DNA of 64,000 nt from Actinoplanes subtropicus (GTDB taxonomy: Bacteria > Actinomycetota > Actinomycetes > Mycobacteriales > Micromonosporaceae), in NCBI RefSeq assembly GCF_000721705.1, contig NZ_JOJL01000007.1:1-64000 (forward strand). Reading direction: 5' to 3'. A program made the position numbers and the translations under genes. Positions 58,650 to 64,000 of the stretch are shown piece by piece (positions within the stretch are counted from its first letter, which is position 1; each line of letters opens with the position of its first letter). The notes beneath the pieces were generated by a model that saw only the letters and a program-made list of their open reading frames with translations, was not told the origin of the DNA and did not search any database.

Positions 58650-59996
58650 TCAACGAGTGGCGCCCAGGACTGCCCAGCGGCCTGAACGCCAGCGCCAAAC
58701 CGTGGTCGCGAAGCGGATCAGGATGAACAGGCCCAGGCCGGCCCAGACGCCGGACAGGCCCAGGCGGAAGGCGTAGGCCAGCCAGATGGCGGGCAGGAAG
58801 CCGAGCAGGGCCGCGGCCAGGGTCAAGTTTCGCAGGTAACCCACGTCGCCCGCGCCGATCAGTACGCCGTCCAGGGCGTAGACCACGCCGGCGAACGGCA
58901 TCAGGCCGACGAACCAGGGCCACACCACCGCGGCCTGGGCGTGCACTGCGGGGTCGGGGGTGAACCAGCCGGGCACCGCATGGGAGCCGGCCGCCGCCAG
59001 TACCGCGAAGGCGATGCCGGCTATGCCGCCGGCGATGGTCACCCGGCGGGCCACCGCGCGGGCCGCGTCGCCGTGGCCGCCGCCGAGGGCCGCTCCCACC
59101 AGGGACTGGGCCGCGATGGCGACCGCGTCCAGGGCCAGCGCGCTGAAGAACCACAGCTGCAGCGCGATCTGATGCGCCCCTACCGCCGCCACGCCGAAGC
59201 GGGACGCCACCGCGGTGGCCGACAGGAAGCAGGCCTGGAAGGCGGCGCCTCGGATCAGCAGGTCGCGGCCGAGGCGCAGCTGGTCGAGCATGATCGCGGG
59301 GCCGGGGCGCAGGGCGTGCGTCTCGCGGATCAGGGCGATCAGGAAGCAGGCGCCGGAGACGGTCTGGGCGGTCACGTTGGCGACGGCCGAGCCGGTCAGG
59401 CCCCAGCCGGCGGGGAAGACCAGGAGGGGGCAGAGCACGGCGGAGAGCACGTTGGCGCCGAGCACGAAGTACAGCGGGCGGCGGGTGTCCTGGACGCCGC
59501 GCATCCAGCCGTTGCCGGCCGCGGCGAGCAGCAGGCCGGGGGCACCCAAGGCGGCGATGCGCAGCCAGCTCGCCGCGGACGCAGCGGTGGTGGGATCGCC
59601 GGCGAGGGCTTGCGCGAGCGGTCCGGCGCCGGCCTGCGCGAGCAGGGCCAGGAGTACGCCGGCGGCCAGGGCCAGCCAACTCGTCTGAACACCCTCGGCG
59701 ACGGCGGCGGCACGGTCACCGGCGCCGAAGCGGCGGGCCGCGCGCCCGGTGGTGCCGTAGGCCATGAGCGTGCCGAGCCAGGCGGCGACCGACATGACGG
59801 TGCCGCTGACCGCGAGCGCTGCCAGGGGCACGCGGCCGAGGTGGCCGACGACGGCGGTGTCGACGAGGACGTAGAGCGGCTCGGCGGCCAGCACGACGAG
59901 GGCCGGCAAGGCGAGCCGGGCGATCGTGCGGGCGGTCGGTGGCGCCGGAGCGTCAGCGGCGGACCGGGCGGACGTGAACCGGGCAAACGGGCTCAT
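58650..59996 (-). CDS. MATE-family multidrug exporter (DinF-like)
   Basis: The 448-residue protein has 12 predicted spans and MATE features: LALPALVVLAAEPLYVLVDTAVVGHLG, GWMRGVQDTRRPL, VGAHQIALQLW and the paired half-domains. MATE pumps export cationic drugs or metabolites using sodium or proton gradients. Its place between truB and the nrnA-rbfA genes matches mycobacterial dinF. The ATG lies 61 bp after a 29-codon gene on the same strand. Confidence 0.93.
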   Translation of the reverse strand: MSPFARFTSARSAADAPAPPTARTIARLALPALVVLAAEPLYVLVDTAVVGHLGRVPLAALAVSGTVMSVAAWLGTLMAYGTTGRAARRFGAGDRAAAVAEGVQTSWLALAAGVLLALLAQAGAGPLAQALAGDPTTAASAASWLRIAALGAPGLLLAAAGNGWMRGVQDTRRPLYFVLGANVLSAVLCPLLVFPAGWGLTGSAVANVTAQTVSGACFLIALIRETHALRPGPAIMLDQLRLGRDLLIRGAAFQACFLSATAVASRFGVAAVGAHQIALQLWFFSALALDAVAIAAQSLVGAALGGGHGDAARAVARRVTIAGGIAGIAFAVLAAAGSHAVPGWFTPDPAVHAQAAVVWPWFVGLMPFAGVVYALDGVLIGAGDVGYLRNLTLAAALLGFLPAIWLAYAFRLGLSGVWAGLGLFILIRFATTVWRWRSGRWAVLGATR

Positions 59997-60057
59997 GAAC
60001 AGTCATGATGCCCGCCCGGCTGTAACGAGCGCAAATAACTTCAGTGCTTACAGGCCC

Positions 60058-60147
60058 CTACTGCCGCGTGTCCAGCGAGGTCTGCAGGGCGCGACGCGCC
60101 TGCTCGCGGGCTTCGTCGGTGGGCTGGGGCTTCGGCTTGGCAGCCAT
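60058..60147 (-). CDS. 29-residue protein upstream of the MATE gene
   Basis: This short frame encodes a hydrophilic helical peptide starting MAAKPKPQPTDE and ending ALQTSLDTRQ. It has an excellent ribosome-binding site, GGAGG about nine bases before the ATG, and actinobacterial codon use (mostly G or C in third positions). It is probably co-transcribed with the exporter 61 bp downstream. The function is unknown; it could be a small protein in its own right or a leader that controls the pump. It is too small for a domain assignment. Confidence 0.6.
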   Translation of the reverse strand: MAAKPKPQPTDEAREQARRALQTSLDTRQ

Positions 60148-60450
60148 GATGGTGGTCCTCCGGGTACGGGAGGGCGCGGCGAAGAGGGCGCGCGCCCAGA
60201 AACGGAATCGGTCGAGCGGTGCGTCACGGGGCCGAGTCCGGGGTCGCCGGACGCCTGGCGAAGGTGGCGCGGCCCGGGATCGGTGGACCCGGGTGGCTCG
60301 AGGTTTCGCGGCGGGCGGTGGTGACGGCCGCGCAAAACCAAATCACCGTTAAGGACCAAACTATCGTTCAGGTCCCGAGATCGGGACGTCGTTCCCACGC
60401 TCCGGGACACCGGAGACGAAGAAACCGGTACCAGCCAGTACCTTTGCGGG
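60148..60450. other. Gene-free promoter region between divergent genes
   Basis: The 303-bp gap must hold promoters for the 29-codon gene and the GH13 gene. Besides the TACCTT -10 at its right end I see two close CCCGGG palindromes near 60275-60295 and an AT-richer patch around 60335-60370, but nothing I can name. Confidence 0.4.
60439..60444 (+). promoter_or_regulatory. -10 element (TACCTT) for the leaderless GH13 gene
   Basis: TACCTT lies exactly six bases before the GTG at 60451. Confidence 0.6.
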
Positions 60451-61674
60451 GTGCGCTGGTCCGACTACGCGATCTGGTGGCAGGTCTATCCGCTCGGCTT
60501 CCTCGGGGCCGAGCGGGAGAGCGAGGGCGCGCCGCCGCGGCACCGGCTGCCGCAGCTGGCCGACTGGCTCGATCACCTGCTCGAGCTGGGCTGCAACGGG
60601 CTGGCGCTCGGGCCGGTCTTCGCCTCGGAGACACACGGCTACGACACCGTGGACCACTTCCGGGTCGATCCGCGGCTCGGCAGCGAGGACGATCTGGTGA
60701 CGCTGGTCGACAAGGCCGCGGCCAAGGGCGTACGCGTGCTGCTCGACGGGGTTTTCAATCACGTGGCCCGGTCGTTCGGGCGCAGCGACTGGTTCCTGCG
60801 GGAGGGTGCCGGCGTGCGCACCTTCGAGGGGCACGATCGGCTGGTCACGCTCGACCACGCGAATCCCGAGGTCGCCGACTATGTGACCGAGGTTCTCGGC
60901 TACTGGCTCGAGCGGGGCGTGGCCGGCTGGCGGCTCGATGCGGCGTACGCGGTGCCGCTCCCGTTCTGGCGCACGGTCACCGACCGGGCCCGGGCGAAGC
61001 ACCCGGAGGCGTGGTTCGTCGGCGAGGTCATCCACGGCGACTACCCGTCCTACGTCACCGAGGGCGGGCTCGACTCGGTCACCCAGTACGAGCTGTGGAA
61101 GGCGATCTGGAGCTCACTCAACGACGTAAACCCGCACGAGCTGGCCCACGCGCTGGGCCGGCACAACGAGCTGCTCGGCGCGTTCGCGCCGCTGACCTTC
61201 GTCGGCAACCACGACGTGACCCGGATCGCCAGCCGCCTCACCGACGACCGGCACCTGCCGCACGCGCTGGCCGTGCTCTTCACGGTCGGCGGCATCCCGT
61301 CGGTCTACTACGGCGACGAGCGGGCCTGGCGGGGCGTGAAGGAGGAGCGCGAGGGCGGCGACGACGCGATCCGGCCGGCGTTCTCGGCCGACCTGGGCGA
61401 CTACGGGCTCGACGCCCAGCGGCTGCACCAGCGGCTGATCGGCATCCGGCGGCGGCATCCGTGGCTGGTCGGCGCCGCCACCGAGATCCACACGCTCGAC
61501 CAGAACGTGCTCTCCTACACGCTGACCGGGCCGGACGGCGCGGCGGTCGGGGTGGCCCTCAACTTCGGCGACACCCCGGCTCGGGCCGAGCTGCCCGGCC
61601 GGGACTGGCGGCCGGAGGGCGGCAGCCCGAGCGCCGACCTCCCGCCGTACGGCTGGATGGTCGTCACCGCCTAG
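60451..61674 (+). CDS. GH13 alpha-amylase-family glycosidase, cytoplasmic
   Basis: The 407-residue protein has the four GH13 regions: DGVFNH, GWRLDAAY with the nucleophile Asp, the acid/base Glu in FVGEVIHGD and FVGNHD. There is no signal peptide, so it works inside the cell on alpha-glucans or oligosaccharides. It starts directly with the catalytic barrel (SDYAIWWQVYPLGFLG). GTG start with a leaderless layout. Its TAG shares CTAG with the stop of the convergent nrnA. Confidence 0.92.
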   Translation: MRWSDYAIWWQVYPLGFLGAERESEGAPPRHRLPQLADWLDHLLELGCNGLALGPVFASETHGYDTVDHFRVDPRLGSEDDLVTLVDKAAAKGVRVLLDGVFNHVARSFGRSDWFLREGAGVRTFEGHDRLVTLDHANPEVADYVTEVLGYWLERGVAGWRLDAAYAVPLPFWRTVTDRARAKHPEAWFVGEVIHGDYPSYVTEGGLDSVTQYELWKAIWSSLNDVNPHELAHALGRHNELLGAFAPLTFVGNHDVTRIASRLTDDRHLPHALAVLFTVGGIPSVYYGDERAWRGVKEEREGGDDAIRPAFSADLGDYGLDAQRLHQRLIGIRRRHPWLVGAATEIHTLDQNVLSYTLTGPDGAAVGVALNFGDTPARAELPGRDWRPEGGSPSADLPPYGWMVVTA

Positions 61675-62705
61675 ATCAGGTGCTGCTCCAGCAGCGCGCG
61701 GACCTGGGCGACCACCTCGCCGGGCGTGCCGTGGCCGGTGAAGCCCGCGGCCAGCCGGTGGCCGCCGCCGCCCAGCGCCACCGCGACCTTGCTCACGTCG
61801 ACCGCGCCCTTGCTGCGCAGCGACACGCCCCACTCGTTCTCGGCCGCCTGCTTCACCAGGACCGCCACGTCCGCCTCGGCCACGCTGCGGACCGGGTCGA
61901 TCAGCGTGTCCAGCACGTACGGGCGCTGTTCGAAGCGGGCGAGGTCGGCCAGCGTCGCGTACGTCCAGACCATGCCCAAGCCACCCGCGGCGGTGGGGTC
62001 GAGGGAGGCCCGGCCCAGCACCTCGCCGGCGAGCTTCACCGCGCCGAACGGGCGGGTGTCGAAGATCCGCCGGGAGATGTCACCCGGGCGGATACCGGTG
62101 GCGATCAGCCGCGCGGCCAGCTCGTGCACGGCCGGCGTGGTCAGGTCGAACTTGAACGAGCCGGTGTCGGTGGCCAGCGCCACGTACAGGCACTCGGCGA
62201 TCTCCTGGTCCAGCGGCACGCCCAGCCGGCCGAGCAGGCCGTCGACCACCACCGAAGTGGCCGCGGCCGCCGGATCGACCAGGTTGAGCCGGCCGAATCG
62301 GGTGTTCGACCCGTGGTGGTCGAGCACGATCACGCACGGCGCGGCGAGCAGGCTCTGCAGGTCGCCCAGCCGCGACTCGCCGGCCACGTCGAAGGTCAGC
62401 ACCAGCGCGGGCTCGGTGAACGCCTCGTCCTGCGGCACCAGAAGATCAAGACCGGGGAGATCCTGGTATGGGAGGGGAAGCTCGAACCTGCCCGGGAAGG
62501 TCGCGCGCAGCCGGGTGAAGCCCAGCCGCCGCAGGCCGAGCGCGAACCCGAGCATGCTGCCCAGCGCGTCGCCGTCCGGGTTCACGTGGCAGATGAGCTG
62601 GACCTCGTCACCCTCCGGGCCGGGAGTGAGCCCGCGAACCGCCTCGACGGCCGCGGACCACTCCGCGTCGGTCACTCCCCCGGGCTCGCCCGAGGAAGTG
62701 GTCAC
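61671..62705 (-). CDS. nrnA: DHH/DHHA1 phosphoesterase, NrnA-like nanoRNase
   Basis: NrnA degrades very short RNAs and hydrolyses pAp or cyclic-dinucleotide products. The 344-residue protein has DHH motifs ICHVNPDGDALGSM, LTFDVAG, VLDHHGSN and ALATDTGSFKF, and the DHHA1 motif GGGGHRLAAGF. GTG start overlapping the rbfA stop (GTGA). The rbfA-nrnA-MATE order matches mycobacteria. Confidence 0.93.
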   Translation of the reverse strand: MTTSSGEPGGVTDAEWSAAVEAVRGLTPGPEGDEVQLICHVNPDGDALGSMLGFALGLRRLGFTRLRATFPGRFELPLPYQDLPGLDLLVPQDEAFTEPALVLTFDVAGESRLGDLQSLLAAPCVIVLDHHGSNTRFGRLNLVDPAAAATSVVVDGLLGRLGVPLDQEIAECLYVALATDTGSFKFDLTTPAVHELAARLIATGIRPGDISRRIFDTRPFGAVKLAGEVLGRASLDPTAAGGLGMVWTYATLADLARFEQRPYVLDTLIDPVRSVAEADVAVLVKQAAENEWGVSLRSKGAVDVSKVAVALGGGGHRLAAGFTGHGTPGEVVAQVRALLEQHLI

Positions 62706-63166
62706 CCGAGATCCTCGCGCGCGCCCACCCGCTCGGTGTCGGCTTCGTCGTCGTCGTCGGCCTTGTACGGGTCGGGGTCGCCCGCATACTGCTTGCCGGC
62801 CGCGAGGCGCTGGACCTCCTCGTCGCGCTGGCGGGCCTCGGCGAGCAGGTCGTCGATCTCCTTGGCGTGGTCCAGCACGTTGTCGAGCACGAACGCGAGG
62901 CTCGGCGAGTGGCGCAGGCCGAGGGCGTGCCCCACCCGGCTGCGCAGCATGCCCTTGGCGCTCTCCAGCGCCGCCTGGGTGGCCGCCTGCTCGGTCGGGT
63001 CGCCGAGGACCGTGTAGTAGACGGTCGCCTCACGCAGGTCGCCGGTGATCCGGGCGTCGGTGATCGTCACCATGCCCAGTCGGGGGTCCTTGATCTCACG
63101 CACCAGCGACGCCACCAGTTCCCTGACGCGCTCCGCATGCCGACGCGTCTTGGCCGGGTCCGACAT
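62702..63166 (-). CDS. rbfA: Ribosome-binding factor A
   Basis: RbfA helps mature the 16S rRNA 5' end during small-subunit assembly. The 154-residue protein has the KH-like core: RHAERVRELVASLVREIKDPRLGMVTITDARITGDLREATVYYTVLG and the RSRVGHALGLRHSPSLAFVLD segment, plus an acidic tail. I chose ATG 63166, with GGAGG eight bases upstream; a GTG three codons earlier overlaps that site. Confidence 0.95.
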   Translation of the reverse strand: MSDPAKTRRHAERVRELVASLVREIKDPRLGMVTITDARITGDLREATVYYTVLGDPTEQAATQAALESAKGMLRSRVGHALGLRHSPSLAFVLDNVLDHAKEIDDLLAEARQRDEEVQRLAAGKQYAGDPDPYKADDDDEADTERVGAREDLG

Positions 63167-63284
63167 ATCGCCCACCTCCGACTGAATTTCGCGGGTCCGA
63201 ACCGCTCCCCGCCCTAACCTGCTGAAGCCTACCCAGGCGCCGATACCGACGAACGTCCCGCGAAGCGAAGCGGAGCCAGCCAGC

Positions 63285-63578
63285 TCAGTCTTCGTCCCCG
63301 TACAAGCGTCGTTTGACGGACAGGAGGTCGATCTCGGGGCGACCAGCCACCTGGTTTTCGCAGGTATCGATCACGGCCCTTGCCTGGGCGGCGTCGGGCG
63401 CGACCACGGCCACGCCGATCTGGGCTCGGCCGTGCAGGTCGTGCAGGCCGACCTCGGCGGCGCTGACCTCATACTTCTTGAGCATCGCGAGGATCGGGCG
63501 GACGTAGGAACGCTTCTGCTTCAGCGAGCGCGAGTCGCCGGGGAGCAGCAGGTCGAACACTGCGGTCTCGGTAAACAT
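63285..63578 (-). CDS. DUF503 (YlxP-like) protein
   Basis: The 97-residue protein matches the DUF503 family (VFDLLLPGDSRSLKQKRSYVRPILAMLKKYEVSAAEVG), commonly placed between infB and rbfA, as here just upstream of rbfA. It has a ferredoxin-like fold and a probable ribosome or RNA role. ATG start; TACCGT lies eight bases upstream. Confidence 0.93.
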   Translation of the reverse strand: MFTETAVFDLLLPGDSRSLKQKRSYVRPILAMLKKYEVSAAEVGLHDLHGRAQIGVAVVAPDAAQARAVIDTCENQVAGRPEIDLLSVKRRLYGDED

Positions 63579-63611
63579 CAGGCAGCACGGTACCGCCCGG
63601 GTCCGACAGAA

Positions 63612-64000
63612 TCAGCCGGGTTTCCTGGCGATCAGGACGTCGCGCTCGATGCCCTGGTCGACCCGGTGCTCCAGCGGCGCCTGCGGGACGATCTCGAGGC
63701 CGCTCGCGCGCAGGATGTCCTCGGCCAGTTCGCGCCGGGCGACCTTGACGTTCCAGGAGAGGCCGAAGGCGCCGCCCGGGCGGACCAGCGGCAGCCAGTG
63801 CGGCACCGCGCGCTCCAGCAGGTCGAGCGGGCTGCGGGAGAGGCCGCCGCGGTCGTCGTGACTGCCATGCGCGATCCCGTACGGCAGGTCGGTCACCAGC
63901 ACGTCGGCGACGCCCCCGCGCAGCAGGCCGTCGAGCTGGGTGGTGTCCGCCTGCAGCACGGTGACCTTCTGCACGGCGCCGGCCTTGTGATCGTCCTTGC
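63612..64000 (-). CDS. TRM11-like SAM-dependent methyltransferase, 5' end beyond the window
   Basis: The visible 129 codons form the second half of a Rossmann-fold methyltransferase. The frame is open to the right edge, so the N-terminus is missing. The catalytic motif IV is DLPYG in ADVLVTDLPYGIAHGS, typical of N2-guanine methylation by TRM11-like enzymes, and the preceding VLQADTTQLDGLL is the SAM-acidic region. It is probably a tRNA methyltransferase. It lies upstream of DUF503 on the same strand, 33 bp away. Confidence 0.82.
   Translation of the reverse strand, partial: KDDHKAGAVQKVTVLQADTTQLDGLLRGGVADVLVTDLPYGIAHGSHDDRGGLSRSPLDLLERAVPHWLPLVRPGGAFGLSWNVKVARRELAEDILRASGLEIVPQAPLEHRVDQGIERDVLIARKPG

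Noticed and set aside
58471..58685. 71-codon plus-strand frame with GGGAGGAGG before the ATG
   Set aside because: The ribosome-binding site is good, but codon use is mixed, the product is low complexity and it overlaps the MATE gene end.
60219..60450. Plus-strand frame starting upstream of the GH13 gene
   Set aside because: It is in another frame, Arg-rich, and conflicts with the leaderless start of the GH13 gene.

Overview
The window is GC-rich chromosomal DNA of a sporulating actinobacterium. The gene order (recX-recA-DUF3046, clgR-pspA-pspM, pgsA-rimO, ftsK, rnj-dapA, dapB, M16 peptidase-pnp-rpsO-ribF, truB, MATE, nrnA-rbfA-DUF503) is the conserved actinobacterial core block that is also recognisable in mycobacteria. 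The spo0M-type gene, the streptogrisin-like protease, the Tat-exported hydrolases and the RecA and FtsK sequences suggest a member of the Micromonosporaceae, perhaps Actinoplanes-like. That placement is inference. No phage, insertion sequence, CRISPR array, rRNA or tRNA was seen.

Layout. 1-6.9 kb: end of an unknown disordered protein, recX, recA, DUF3046, a lipoprotein, a UdgX-type uracil-DNA glycosylase and a MocR regulator. 7-13.2 kb: a flavin-oxidase/acetyltransferase fusion, a Spo0M-like protein, a receptor Ser/Thr kinase, a sortase and a DUF4397 surface protein. 13.4-23.8 kb: giant helicase Lhr, a membrane protein, a Tat-exported phosphoesterase, an F420-type oxidoreductase, a SAM hydrolase and Nei2. 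23.8-30 kb: envelope-stress operon clgR/pspA/pspM, pncC, pgsA, rimO and a membrane mannosyltransferase. 30-37.7 kb: ftsK, ybjN, DUF2784, a secreted protease, RNase J and dapA. 37.7-47.9 kb: an accessory stretch with a YcaQ-like crosslink glycosylase, small enzymes, a three-gene MoxR/VWA cassette, a polysaccharide deacetylase and a TetR-MFS pair. 47.9-58 kb: dapB, PAP2, M16 peptidase, pnp, rpsO, ribF, a two-component pair and truB. 58-64 kb: a long hairpin, MATE exporter, a 29-codon gene, a GH13 enzyme, nrnA, rbfA, DUF503 and part of a TRM11-like methyltransferase.

Themes. DNA maintenance is over-represented: recA, recX, udgX, lhr, nei2 and ycaQ-like. RNA metabolism forms a second group: rnj, pnp, nrnA, truB, rimO, rbfA and rpsO. 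At least eleven genes have a TANNNT hexamer (TAAAAC in one case) exactly six bases before the start codon and no Shine-Dalgarno sequence, which predicts leaderless transcripts. Convergent genes either abut, share stop codons or overlap, or they are separated by tandem-repeat arrays with units of 36, 38 and 35/52 bp. Related arrays lie after recX (45 bp) and before the deacetylase (30 bp). The features most worth follow-up are the MoxR/VWA/unknown cassette, the 58-bp-arm hairpin at 58.3 kb, the MocR/PPOX-GNAT divergon with its palindromic operator, and the 29-codon gene ahead of the MATE exporter.
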